A DNA stretch of 41,304 nt from Akkermansia muciniphila (lineage in GTDB: Bacteria; Verrucomicrobiota; Verrucomicrobiia; Verrucomicrobiales; Verrucomicrobiaceae), in assembly GCA_945882215.1 (NCBI GenBank), contig CAMCWM010000024.1, positions 1 to 41,304 of the forward strand, given 5' to 3'. The translations under genes were made by a program, and so were the position numbers. Position 1 is the first letter of the stretch. Each line of letters starts with the position of its first letter. The notes below the pieces were generated by a model that had not been told where the DNA came from, did no database searches, and worked only from the letters and a program-made list of their open reading frames with translations. This document shows positions 22,562 through 32,700 of the stretch, one piece after another.

Positions 22562-25075
22562 ATGAATCCCGCGCCGCCGTCTTCCACCCCTCCGCCCGTC
22601 ATCCACGGGTCGCGTGTGGTGACGGCTGGAAAATTCCTCCAACTGGCCGACGGCACGCCGCATTTCATGCGAGGGGTCAGCTACGGCCCCTTCAGGCCAA
22701 ACTCGCGCGGCGAACCCTTCCCTGAAGATGAACGTCTGGCTGCCGACCTGCGCCACATCGCATCGCTCGGGTTCAACACGGTGCGTTTGTACGAACTCCC
22801 CACGCCCGGTGTGCTGCGCGAGGTCGAAGCGCTCGGCCTGCGCCTCATCGCTGGCATCCCGTGGACCGAACATGTCGATTTCCTCGCCGAGCGCGCGCTC
22901 TGCCGCGAGATCAAAGCACGAATCACCGAAGCCACCGCACGACTGCGGGATCACGCCTGCATCATGGCCTTCCTCGTGGGCAATGAGATCGAGAAGACCC
23001 TCGTGCGCTGGATGAAACCACGACGCGTGCGTGCTTTCATCGAGGATCTGATCGAGATCGCCCGCGACAACGCCCCGCAGACACTTGTCAGCTACGCCAC
23101 GTATCCATCCACCGAGTATCTCGTGCCGCGAAACGCCGACTTTCTCGCGGTGAACGTCTATCTCGAGTCATCGGCCACCTTCAGCGCCTGCCTCGCGCGT
23201 TTGCAGAATCTCGCGGGCAACAAACCGCTGCTCATCACCGAATTCGGTCTCGATGTCGCCGCTCATGGTCCGGAGCAGCAGGTGGAGGTCATGCGATGGC
23301 AGCACGACGCCCTGCTGCGAGGCGGGTGTGCGGGCGGCGTTTGGTTTGCCTACACCGACGAGTGGCACCGCGGCGGACGCGATGTCACTGGCTGGCAGTT
23401 TGGCATCGTGGACCCGGAGAGAAAGGAGCGTCCCGCATGCGCCTTGCAGCGTGAGTTAAAACCTCAATTTCTCCCGCCCGCCGCACCACCACGCATCTCC
23501 GTCGTCGTCTGCACGCGCAATGGAGACCACACGTTGCCCGCCTGCCTCAAGTCGCTGACGGTGCAGAACTATCCAGATTACGAGGTTATTGTGATCGATG
23601 ATGGCTCGCGAGACGCCACCGCGGAGATAACCCAAAGCTTTGAACAGGTGCGGTACCAGTTTCAAGAACACGCCGGGCTCAGTGTCGCCCGCAACCTGGG
23701 CGCACAGATCGCCACCGGTTCCATCATCGCCTACACGGACGATGATTGCATCGCGCACCCGGACTGGCTGCTGCATCTCAGCCACGCCTTCACCGATCCT
23801 GCCATCACCGCCGCCGGTGGTCCGAACATCCCGCCGCCCCCGCGCAATCACATCGAACGTGTCGTCGCCGCCGCTCCAGGCGCACCCGCGCATGTGCTGC
23901 TGAATGACACCGAGGCAGAGCACCTGCCCGGCTGCAATCTCGCCATACGCAAGGAGGCCCTCGGCCACATCAACGGCTTTCGCACCGAATTCATGACCGC
24001 AGGCGATGACGTGGATGTCTGCTGGCGCTTGCGCGAAGCAGGCGGGCGGCTGTTGTTTGTACCCGGTGCCATGGTCTGGCATCATCGGCGCTTCACCATC
24101 GGGGCGTATTTGAAGCAGCAGCGCGGCTATGGCATGGCGGAGTCGCTGCTGATGAAGACGCATCCGGAGCGCTTCGGATTTCTCGGTGGAGCCCGCTGGC
24201 GTGGCGGCATTTACGGCGATCAGCTCCCCGCCGATCATCCCGTCGAGGGAAGCATCTTCCACGGCCCCTTTGGACTTGGTGCCTTTCAGGTGATCTATGC
24301 CTCATCAAGCTTCCGCTGGTGGGAATGGTTCACGGGTCTGCTGTGGATCGCGCTTCTGCTGCTCGCGCTGGCCTGCCAGCAGCCTTGGATCTCACTGGGC
24401 ATGCTGCTCTTTGCCATGTGGTCTGCGTGGTGTGTGAGTTCGCGCAATGCGGCCTCAGCGGACATTCACAGTCTGCCGGATCGTCTGCTGCTGTGGTGGC
24501 TGGGTGTTTTGCAGCCTGTCGTGCGTGAATGGGCGCGGCTGCATGGCATGCTCAAGCTCGGCGCGCGTCCGAGCCGGCACCACACGCTGCCGGAGATCAT
24601 GCCGCCTGTCAGGCCGCATAAAACGGCCATCACTCTCGGCACGCTGCGATTCTGGAGCGAAAGCGGCGTCACCCGCGATGCCTGGCTGCATGAGATGCGC
24701 AAAGTGTTCAAATCAGCGCACATCATCTACCGCGAGGACGACGGCTGGCGCTGGTTCGACCTCGAAGCCTGGCCGTGGGCGGAACTTTCCCGCGCCTTTT
24801 TGAGCGTCACTGAGTTCCATGCTGACGGACGCTGCCTCACGCGTGTGAGACTGATCCTGCGCGTCCGGCGCAGCCAGTGGTTGAACCTTCTGCTGTGGTT
24901 CGCTGTCGCCGCGATTTTGCTGGTCGCAGGTTTGCATACGCTGATGATGCTCGGAGCGGTGGCACTGATGGCCCTCGCGCTTCTCGTTCCACTCGGTGTG
25001 TGGATCATCCGCCGTGAGATGAGCCGGCTGGCACGCACCGCCGCAAAAGCCGCCGGGCTGATCGAGATGCCTTAA
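22562..25075 (+). CDS. Fusion of glycoside hydrolase-like TIM barrel and GT2 glycosyltransferase, membrane-anchored
   Basis: This 837-residue protein combines two enzyme domains. Residues about 15-300 resemble the catalytic barrel of GH2/GH5-like clan A hydrolases: the Asn-Glu motif GNEIE gives candidate acid/base Glu142, and ITEFG gives candidate nucleophile Glu227. Residues about 310-560 are a family 2 glycosyltransferase, with VVVCTRNG at 314-321, DDGS at 346-349, DDDC at 393-396 and GDDVDVCWR as the catalytic-base region. Hydrophobic segments near 600-640 and 775-810 anchor the C-terminal part. There is no signal peptide, so the hydrolase-like domain should be cytoplasmic, which is odd for a hydrolase and hints at transglycosylation. 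Its stop overlaps that of the convergent VTT gene by 3 bp (25073-25075 and 25072-25074). Confidence 0.85.
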   Translation: MNPAPPSSTPPPVIHGSRVVTAGKFLQLADGTPHFMRGVSYGPFRPNSRGEPFPEDERLAADLRHIASLGFNTVRLYELPTPGVLREVEALGLRLIAGIPWTEHVDFLAERALCREIKARITEATARLRDHACIMAFLVGNEIEKTLVRWMKPRRVRAFIEDLIEIARDNAPQTLVSYATYPSTEYLVPRNADFLAVNVYLESSATFSACLARLQNLAGNKPLLITEFGLDVAAHGPEQQVEVMRWQHDALLRGGCAGGVWFAYTDEWHRGGRDVTGWQFGIVDPERKERPACALQRELKPQFLPPAAPPRISVVVCTRNGDHTLPACLKSLTVQNYPDYEVIVIDDGSRDATAEITQSFEQVRYQFQEHAGLSVARNLGAQIATGSIIAYTDDDCIAHPDWLLHLSHAFTDPAITAAGGPNIPPPPRNHIERVVAAAPGAPAHVLLNDTEAEHLPGCNLAIRKEALGHINGFRTEFMTAGDDVDVCWRLREAGGRLLFVPGAMVWHHRRFTIGAYLKQQRGYGMAESLLMKTHPERFGFLGGARWRGGIYGDQLPADHPVEGSIFHGPFGLGAFQVIYASSSFRWWEWFTGLLWIALLLLALACQQPWISLGMLLFAMWSAWCVSSRNAASADIHSLPDRLLLWWLGVLQPVVREWARLHGMLKLGARPSRHHTLPEIMPPVRPHKTAITLGTLRFWSESGVTRDAWLHEMRKVFKSAHIIYREDDGWRWFDLEAWPWAELSRAFLSVTEFHADGRCLTRVRLILRVRRSQWLNLLLWFAVAAILLVAGLHTLMMLGAVALMALALLVPLGVWIIRREMSRLARTAAKAAGLIEMP

Positions 25076-25710
25076 CGCCGCAGCATCCTCGCCGCTCCCA
25101 GCCAGAGCACCATGGGCACGGCGACGCTCAATGCGATGGCCTGACCAGGGGCGCTCTGCCCGAGATGCCCGATCGCTGCAAACGCGAAACCCAGAGGCAC
25201 GGACCCACAGGCCAAAGCCGGTAAAAACACGCGCCACTTCATGCGTGAGAGACCCGCGAGACACGCCACCGCCTCCGGCAGCACCGGTATCCAGCGTGAC
25301 ATCGCCACCAGCCAGCCACCACGCTGCTCGAAAATCTCCTCGCCGCGCCGCAAACCTTCCTCACCCGCGATCCAGCCTGCCGCACCACGCCCCAGCCAGC
25401 GACACGCAGCATACGCGATGATTCCCGCCAGCATCGAGCCCGCCGCGCAGATCAACCCGCCCAACCACCAGCCATACTTCCAGCCGAGCGCTGACATCAC
25501 CACCGTCGAAGGCACCGGCAGCACAATGTCGGCCACGAGCAGCGCGATGCCCGCTGCCCACGCCCAACCACCGTAGCCCTCCATCCACTTCCGCGCTCCT
25601 TCCAGACTGAGCGTCTCGTCAAACAGCGCCCCCCAAATCACAAAAGGCACGATGATTCCCGTGAGAACGACAAGAATCAGAAGGATGAGCGCACGGTTGC
25701 CACGAGTCAT
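25072..25710 (-). CDS. VTT/DedA-like (TVP38/TMEM64-type) membrane protein
   Basis: This 212-residue integral membrane protein has about five hydrophobic segments. It has the VTT-domain pattern: a re-entrant-type segment DIVLPVPSTVVMSALG, Gly-rich GWWLGGLICAAGSMLAG, and the later SRWIPVLPEAVACLAGLSRM region with the conserved R-x-x-P. Family members are linked to lipid scrambling and membrane homeostasis; no specific role can be assigned here. It is on the same strand as the upstream sulfatase (26 bp apart) and could be the last gene of that long transcript. Its 3' end overlaps the convergent hydrolase-transferase fusion. Confidence 0.85.
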   Translation of the reverse strand: MTRGNRALILLILVVLTGIIVPFVIWGALFDETLSLEGARKWMEGYGGWAWAAGIALLVADIVLPVPSTVVMSALGWKYGWWLGGLICAAGSMLAGIIAYAACRWLGRGAAGWIAGEEGLRRGEEIFEQRGGWLVAMSRWIPVLPEAVACLAGLSRMKWRVFLPALACGSVPLGFAFAAIGHLGQSAPGQAIALSVAVPMVLWLGAARMLRR

Positions 25711-25736
25711 GACTTCAACACAGCAGGCAATGCGTC

Positions 25737-27131
25737 TCAGGGCAAGAGCGGCTCCGCTTTCTCCACCAGGCCCGCTTCGCGTTGTCCGCTGCCAGGATGG
25801 TTCACATCGCCGAGATCAGCGCGGGCTTTTTCGGCAAGCGCCGTGAGACGCTGAACGATGTCCGGATGTTGTGCGGAGACCTCGTGCTCCTCACTCACAT
25901 CATGCCGTACATCGTAAAGGGCGAGCTTCGATGGCTCACGCTTGCGCTGGAGATTCGAGAATTTGCCGTCCAATGGCAGATAAAGCTTCCAATCGCCCGC
26001 CCGCACGGCCTGGAGCTGCTCCATGCGGTAAAAGAAGAAGCCGTCATCATCCCACGGCGACTTGGTGCTCGCCGCATCGAACAGAATCGGGCGGATGTCA
26101 TGGCCATCGATCTTGTGTGGCGGCAGTCCCGCCTCTGCGAGCGCGGCAAAAGTCGGCAGCATGTCCATCGTGGAGCACAACGCGTCGTTCACGGCCCCGG
26201 CTGCGATTTTTCCCGGCCAGCGCATCACGCAGGGCATGCGCATCGCGCCTTCGGACGTGTCGTAGCCGGAACCGCGATACGGTGCGTTGCTGCCCTGCGG
26301 AGGATTGCGTTTCACCGCACCGTTGTCGGACGTCCAGACGATCAGCGTGTTGTCCTCAAGCTTCAGGCGTTTCAGCGCGGCCATGATCTCACCGGTGCTC
26401 CAGTCCAGTTCCTCCACCGAGTCGCCGTAATCGCCATTCGCGCTCTTGCCGCGAAACTTCTCACTCGAAAACGGATGCGGCGTCGATCCCGGCATCGTGT
26501 GCGGCAAATAAAGGAAGAACGGCTCCGCCGTGTGCTTCTCGATGAATCGAACCGCTTCCTCGGTGCAGCGCTGCACCAAATGATCGCGGTCCGCCGGTGC
26601 TTCGACGACCTTCGCTCCCCGCATCAACGGCAGCTCCGGCCATACCTCCGGTTTTTTCTCCTTCATCATGTCATCACTGTAGGGAATGCCAAAAAACTCG
26701 TCGAACCCCTGCTTCGTCGGCAAAAAGCCCGGCTGATCACCGAGATGCCATTTGCCGATGCACATCGTTGCATAACCAGCGCCCTTCAAAGCCTCTGCGA
26801 TCGTCGTTTCGGATGGATTCAGCCCCTTGCGTGCCACCGGCTGCAATACGGCACCCCCCGTGTCGCTCACATGCATGCCCACCCGGCGCGGATAGCAGCC
26901 CGACATCAACGCCGCCCGGCTCGGCGTGCAGACACCGCTCGCCACATAAAAGCTCGTGAATTTCGTCCCCTCCGCCGCCAGCCGGTCCACGTTCGGTGTG
27001 CGATGCAGTTTGGAGCCGAAGCAGCCAAGATCGCCATTACCGAAGTTATCCACGAAGATAAAAATGATGTTCGGCTTCGCGGCAAAGGCGCTCGCGGACA
27101 GCAGCATCAGCGATGCAAGAATGAGTTTCAT
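25737..27131 (-). CDS. Secreted S1-family sulfatase with Asp-Asn metal motif
   Basis: This 464-residue protein has a signal peptide (about 1-18), CTPSR from Cys68 (formylglycine site), GKWHLG and TSDNGA. The first metal-binding pair, normally Asp-Asp, reads Asp28-Asn29 in FVDNFGNGDLGCFG; the Asn may still coordinate calcium. The remaining motifs are intact, so activity is expected. The substrate is unknown. It follows the propeller gene by 31 bp on the same strand and lies at the downstream end of the DUF1501/DUF1553 run, suggesting shared expression. Confidence 0.9.
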   Translation of the reverse strand: MKLILASLMLLSASAFAAKPNIIFIFVDNFGNGDLGCFGSKLHRTPNVDRLAAEGTKFTSFYVASGVCTPSRAALMSGCYPRRVGMHVSDTGGAVLQPVARKGLNPSETTIAEALKGAGYATMCIGKWHLGDQPGFLPTKQGFDEFFGIPYSDDMMKEKKPEVWPELPLMRGAKVVEAPADRDHLVQRCTEEAVRFIEKHTAEPFFLYLPHTMPGSTPHPFSSEKFRGKSANGDYGDSVEELDWSTGEIMAALKRLKLEDNTLIVWTSDNGAVKRNPPQGSNAPYRGSGYDTSEGAMRMPCVMRWPGKIAAGAVNDALCSTMDMLPTFAALAEAGLPPHKIDGHDIRPILFDAASTKSPWDDDGFFFYRMEQLQAVRAGDWKLYLPLDGKFSNLQRKREPSKLALYDVRHDVSEEHEVSAQHPDIVQRLTALAEKARADLGDVNHPGSGQREAGLVEKAEPLLP

Positions 27132-27162
27132 GCGCCATCAAACGCATCCTGCTGCAGTCAAA

Positions 27163-28317
27163 TTACGGCTGCTCCGCCACCATCAGCCGCGTGAACTGGC
27201 CGTCGCTCGTGTTGTAGTAGATGCGCTTCCCATCCGCGCTGAAGACAGGATGCGGATCATTGCGCCGCCAGGAGCGTGCGCCGCGATTTTGCTCGAAGCT
27301 GTGCAGCAGCGTCCACTTCCCGCCATTCATGTCGGCCACCATGATGCCCCACTCGTTCGGTTTGCCGCCCACCGGCTCGGTCAGGCCGTCGGTTACCATG
27401 AGTTTGCCGTCGGGACTCACGGAGGGATGCGATCCACGCAGATTCGGCACGTCTTTGAGCTTCGTGTATTTACCGGTGTGAATGTCGAAGTTCACGTTCC
27501 CCATCTCAAAGATGTGCTGCGAGTCCGGTGTCCAGCCCGGATGCCCCCACTTGCCGTGCTGCCAGATGCACACGCCTTTCTCCAAGTCGTAACAAACAAG
27601 CCCCTGCCGGTGACTGGCATTTTTCGCCATGAAATCGTCCCCGCCGTTGCCTGCGGCGATTTTGAAGAACACACGCTTCAAGTCCGGGCTGATCACGGGG
27701 AAGAAAATCGAACACGGCTTGCCGCTAAACTCCTTGGCGAGCCATTCGCCGTATTTGGCTTCCACCTCGGCTATTTTGGCCCGTGTGGTCGTTTGGCCCG
27801 TCGTCGCATCCCACACTTCGAGATCACGAAACGGCCCTGGATTCCAATGACAGCCATACATCGGCAGCAAATCGCCCTCCGGCCTTCCAAAGCCAACCTG
27901 ATGATCTTCAGCGACGACTTTCTTCTCCAGAGTCGCTACATCGACCACCACCACGCGCCATTTCTTCCCGATCACCTCATGAAACGCCACGCGCTTACCG
28001 CCGGAAAGCCACTGCTGACACGCCGCACGATGCGCATCCTCGGTATGCACATTCTCCGCCAGCACCGTCTCCTTGCCGGTGGCCCGCTCCAGGATGCGCA
28101 CCTCGCCCACATAGCCAGCGGGGTGGGTCGAGGTGAAGAACAGCACATGTTTGCCATCTGGACTCTCGGGATTCGTCACATAATACGTGTGAATCGAATG
28201 CCTGCCCTCCACCGATGACACGGGCTTGATGCGCACATCCTTGGACCATGCCGCGACGGGATCATCGGCGAAACAACGAACTGCCAACAGGCATGCGAGA
28301 GTGAAAACAAGCTTCAT
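27163..28317 (-). CDS. Secreted TolB-like / oligogalacturonate-lyase-like beta-propeller protein
   Basis: The 384-residue protein has a signal peptide (about 1-17). The repeated blade motifs include ESPDGKHVLFF, HPGWTPDSQHIFE, HPSVSPDGKLMVT and DPHPVFSADGKRIYYN. This is the WD40-like/TolB repeat pattern and is similar in layout to seven-bladed oligogalacturonate lyases. Conserved histidines precede several blades (GHPGW, SHPSV, DPHPV), as in that enzyme group, but I cannot confirm catalysis. It sits between a DUF1501 gene (29 bp away) and a sulfatase, so a role in extracellular polysaccharide handling is plausible. It could also be a non-enzymatic propeller. Confidence 0.82.
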   Translation of the reverse strand: MKLVFTLACLLAVRCFADDPVAAWSKDVRIKPVSSVEGRHSIHTYYVTNPESPDGKHVLFFTSTHPAGYVGEVRILERATGKETVLAENVHTEDAHRAACQQWLSGGKRVAFHEVIGKKWRVVVVDVATLEKKVVAEDHQVGFGRPEGDLLPMYGCHWNPGPFRDLEVWDATTGQTTTRAKIAEVEAKYGEWLAKEFSGKPCSIFFPVISPDLKRVFFKIAAGNGGDDFMAKNASHRQGLVCYDLEKGVCIWQHGKWGHPGWTPDSQHIFEMGNVNFDIHTGKYTKLKDVPNLRGSHPSVSPDGKLMVTDGLTEPVGGKPNEWGIMVADMNGGKWTLLHSFEQNRGARSWRRNDPHPVFSADGKRIYYNTSDGQFTRLMVAEQP

Positions 28318-28346
28318 GGCGGCATAAACGCCCTTTCGCCGCCAAA

Positions 28347-29738
28347 CTATGCAAGCAACTCGGATACCACGCGCCCATGCACATCGGTGAGCCGCTGGTC
28401 GCGACCGCCGTGGCGGAAGGTGAGGCGTTCGTGGTTGATGCCCATCTGGTGCAGCAGCGTCGCGTGGATGTCGTGGATGCTGACGGGGTTGCTGGCGACG
28501 GCGTTGCCGAACTCATCGGTCTCGCCGAAGGTCATGCCGCCGCGGAAGCCGCCGCCGGCCATGAAAAGGCTGTAGCCGTTCACGTGGTGATCGCGGCCAG
28601 CCGTGTCGCTGATTTTCGGGGTGTGCGGCGTGCGGCCCATCTCGCCGGCCCAGAGGACGATGGTTTCATCGAGCAGGCCGCGTTGATCGAGATCGGTGAT
28701 GAGCGCCGCGACGCTTTGATCGGTGATGCGGGCGTTCTTTTCGTGGTTTTGTTTCAGGAGGCCGTGCTGGTCCCAGGGGGAGTTGTTGCCGTCAAAGCTG
28801 GGGCAGGTGATCTCGACGAAGCGCACGCCGGCTTCGACCAAGCGGCGAGCTCGCAACGCCTGCGTGGCGTAGAAGCGCTGGTGCTCGTCGGTGGAATCGA
28901 TGCCATAAAGCTGGCGGATATGCGCGGGTTCGTTGGCGATGTCGGCGATGGCCGGGACGGCGCTTTGCATGCGGAAAGCGGTCTCGTAGTTCGCGATGGC
29001 ACCTTCGATGGCGCGTGCGTCGGAGGTGATGGCGGCAAATTCGGAGTCTTGTTCGGCCAGCAGGGCAAGTTTGCGGCGCTGGATTGTCGCGGCGTCCTGC
29101 GGAGCGATGTTGTCCACGGGCACGCCTTTGGCTCGCACCATCGTGGCCTGATGGCTGGCGGGCAAAAACGAGCTGCCAAAGTTTTCGAGGCCGCCATTGG
29201 GCACCCAGTCGTTGTTGAGCACGACGTAGCCGGGGAGGTTCGCGTTCTCGGTGCCGAGTCCATACGACACCCACGCGCCAAAGCTGGGTGCCTGGCCGAG
29301 GATGCGCCCGGTGTGGAGCAGAAGGTTCTGCTGACCATGCAAAGGCAGTTCGCCGACCATGGAGCGCACGACGCAGAGTTTGTCCGCGACTTGTGCGATG
29401 TGCGGGAGCAGATCGCTCACCCACAGGCCGCTTTGTCCACGCTGCCGGAACTCCCACGGACTGCCGAACCACACGCGACCTGCATTCGACTGCGAGCGCT
29501 TCGTCACCGCGCTCTCGCCGATGGGTTTGCCCTCGTGCTTTTTGAGCATCGGCTTCGGGTCAAAGGTGTCCACATGGCTCGGCCCGCCGTCCATGAAGCA
29601 GAAGATGATGTTCTTCGCCCGTGCGCGATTGTGCAGCGGCATCCCGGCCATCGCGCGGAGGGCGAGCATGCCGAAGCCTGCGGAGGCGGAGGCCAAAACT
29701 TGGCGGCGTGAGCAAAGGCAGTGGTCGTGCGTGATCAT
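28347..29738 (-). CDS. DUF1501 protein (sulfatase/alkaline-phosphatase-like fold), Tat-exported
   Basis: This 463-residue protein has a twin-arginine signal near the N-terminus (SRRQVLASASAGFG). It has the DUF1501 pattern: FCFMDGGPSHVDTFDPKP, then GQSGLWVSDLLPHIA, WDQHG, and a C-terminal GEMGRTPH...GRDHHVNGYS block with RLTDVHGRVV at the end. DUF1501 proteins share the alkaline phosphatase/sulfatase fold but lack the CxPxR active-site cysteine; their reaction is unknown. ATG 29738 is used since it begins the Tat signal. It follows the DUF1553 gene by 1 bp, the usual partner arrangement in Planctomycetes and Verrucomicrobia. Confidence 0.92.
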   Translation of the reverse strand: MITHDHCLCSRRQVLASASAGFGMLALRAMAGMPLHNRARAKNIIFCFMDGGPSHVDTFDPKPMLKKHEGKPIGESAVTKRSQSNAGRVWFGSPWEFRQRGQSGLWVSDLLPHIAQVADKLCVVRSMVGELPLHGQQNLLLHTGRILGQAPSFGAWVSYGLGTENANLPGYVVLNNDWVPNGGLENFGSSFLPASHQATMVRAKGVPVDNIAPQDAATIQRRKLALLAEQDSEFAAITSDARAIEGAIANYETAFRMQSAVPAIADIANEPAHIRQLYGIDSTDEHQRFYATQALRARRLVEAGVRFVEITCPSFDGNNSPWDQHGLLKQNHEKNARITDQSVAALITDLDQRGLLDETIVLWAGEMGRTPHTPKISDTAGRDHHVNGYSLFMAGGGFRGGMTFGETDEFGNAVASNPVSIHDIHATLLHQMGINHERLTFRHGGRDQRLTDVHGRVVSELLA

Positions 29739-29739
29739 A

Positions 29740-32700
29740 TCAGCGGTAATAGATAAACTCTTTCGCGTTGAAAAACGCGTGAGCGAGACGCTCCCAAGCT
29801 TCGGGTGTGTCACCGCCGAAATCATGGAGCGCTGTTAGCCAGCGCTTTGCTTCTTCATCGTTCGGTTGGCGGGCGAAGGCGCGGGTGAACATGAGTCGGA
29901 GACGTTCTTCGACATTCACGGACTTTTGCTTCGACAACTCACCCGCCCAGTGCTTCGCCATCGCGTTCACAAAAGGATCGTTGAGCATGATGAGGGCCTG
30001 CGATGGCACGTTGGTCACATCACGTCTGCCAGTGGGCAGTTTGAGATCGGGGAGGTTGAAGCCGACGAGAAATTTCGGCGGATCCATGATGGACATTTGC
30101 AGGTAGATCGAGCGTCTTCCGTTGCCATCTAGTGGACCAGTGAAAAGTCGCTTGGCACCGTCTTCGGCAGTGCGAAGGGGCAGAATCGGACGACCATAGA
30201 GCTGTGGATCAAGCCTGCCGGAAACTGCGAGCAGCGAGTCGCGGATCGACTCGGCTTCGAGGCGTCGTGTCGGATAATGGTGGAGCAGACGATTCGCGGG
30301 GTCGCGCTCACGGGCAGCATCGGCGACGAGACTGGACTGACGGAAAGTTTGGCTCAACACAAGCCTCCGCACGAGCTTCTTCGTGGACCAGCCTTCGCGA
30401 ATGAACTCGCGGGCGAGCCAGTCGAGCAGTTCGGGGTGCGAGGGCTTGTCGCCGAGACGGCCGAAGTCATCGGGTGTGGCGACGAGGCCGGCGCCGAAAA
30501 TCCACTGCCACACGCGGTTCACATAGACACGGGCGGTGAGCGGATGCTCGGGATGCAGCAGCGATTCGGCGAGGGCGAGACGGTTGGTGATGCCTTCGCC
30601 ATGCAGCATTTTCAGCGAGGCGGGCTCGATGAGTTCGCCAGTGGTGTCCACGTTGCCACGGACGTTGAGCGGATACTTCACGGGCATCACATCACGCTCG
30701 TCCATGCTGTTCACCGTGCGTGGGAAGGCGATGTCGGACTCGACGCGGCGATAGTCGGCGATGAGTTGGGCGAACTGGGAGCCAGGGTCGGCTTTGTTGG
30801 GCAGCAAAGCGTTGGCGAGCAGCCAATCGAGCACCTCGCGGTCGCCTGGCTGCGGTTTGTTTTCGCACCAGCGGCTCACGGCGGCATTGAACCATGCAGC
30901 GATGCTTTCCCAAGGCGTGGCGGCCTTGTTGGGATACAAATTGGCGAACACATCGAGTTCATCCTGCGGCGTGCCGGCGGTGTCATGCGTGACGATGCCG
31001 GTGATGCTCAGCCAACTGCGTTTGTCATAGCCGAAGTCATTGTTCTTGAGGCCCTTGGCCAAACCGGTGCGCGGTGGGAAGTTCGGATTCAGCGAGGAGG
31101 TGCAAAACTCGATGGTGACCTGCTGCGCTCCATTTTTCAGCTCGGCGTCGGTGAAGGATCGCCACTGCGGCTTGGGGTTCGTGTAGAACGCGATGGTCTC
31201 GTTTTGAAACGCATGATCATCGACGACGAGATGGCCGGCGAACTCGCCTCCAGCGAGGTTGAGGCTCACGAACTTGCCTGGAACGAGATGCTGCGGCGGC
31301 ATGCGCAGGCTTCCAGGCAGTTTCGAGCTTAAAGCATGCGAATGCCGTCCACGCGGCAACAAGCCTGTGACGACGTTTTCGCCTTCGAGGGCGATGAGAG
31401 GCGTTCCGTCGTCGGTTTGGCCATGGATGAAGCCATCACCTTCAAAGACCCAACCCAAGGAAGGGCGGTTTGTAGCCGCCCAAGGCGCTTGAAAAGCGCC
31501 GTTCCTTGTTTTCGCCGTTTCGCGAGCTTTTTGCCATTCGGCGGCCAATTCATTCCAGCGAGCGGTTTGAGCCGCATCGGTGCTCGCGGCCACTTCGCGG
31601 CCCATCGAAATGCGAAAGCGGCCCAGCAGATGATCGGTGCCATACGAGTGGTCCAGCGTGATCGTCCAGTCGCCACCATGCGGCAGATCGATGGCCTCGG
31701 TGAAGGTGAATCGCGCGGTGTGATCCATGCTCGCTGGTGCGAGGCCGACCGCCCAACCGCGACGACCTGCGGCAGGCTTCAGCAGGCCTTCCACTTCGTA
31801 ACCAGGCTGCGCATAGCTGGCGCGTGCGGTGGCGAGCTTGAGCTGCTTCGCCGTGCCCGTGCTGCCAGCGGCTAGGTGGGGCTTCACCTCGATGCGGAGG
31901 TCATTGAGCACGAAGTTGCCGCGATTCGTGCGACCCGGGCCGCGCTCGGGCAAGGTGGGATGCGTGAGCGCTTCGAGCTGCATCTCGCTGACCGCGCCGG
32001 GCTCGGTGGTGAAGTTCACCGTGTAGCTGTCTTTGTCCGGCGCGGTGCCCGTGGCGAGGATGGAGTGATCCTTGTCGATGATGAAGGTCGTCTGCTTCGC
32101 CGTAGCGCGGAGATTTTGCGATGTGAGCCACAGTGTGTCATTCAGCAGGCGTGCGAGCGGATACGCGATGTCATGTGGCTTCGCGTTTTCCAAGGAGGGG
32201 CGGTTTACAACCGCCCATGCTTTGAGTGTGGGCGCTTGAAAAGCGCCCTTCCTTGTCCAGAGCGCGGCGAGTTCATCGCGGATGCTTTGGCGCAGTTGTA
32301 TGAGCTGCGCGATGGCGGCGTCGTTCTTGCCCGGCGTATCAATGACACGCGAGGTCCAGCGCGGCGTGGTGAACATGGCGGCGAGCGCGTAGTAGTCACG
32401 TTGCGAAACGGCTTCGAGTTTGTGGTCGTGGCAACGCGCACAGGCGACGGTGGTGGCGAGGAAGGCCTTCGAGAAGGCGTCGATCTTGTTGTTCACCATC
32501 TCCTGATGGATGCCATTGAACATGAGGCTGCTGCCATGGCGATGCTCGCCGAGGTGATAAAACATCGGCCCGATGAGGCTTTCGTTGGTCTGCGCCTTCG
32601 CGTGAATGCGCGGCTTCGGCAGCAGATCGCCCGCGAGATGCTCGCGGAGCAATTCGTCGAAGCCGATGTCGTCGTTGAAGGCGCGGATGAGGTAGTCGCG

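Noticed and set aside
28377..29711. 444-codon plus-strand frame opposite a DUF1501 gene
   Set aside because: The opposite strand encodes a complete Tat-exported DUF1501 protein; this frame is an antisense shadow with low-complexity Ala/Gly/Val composition.
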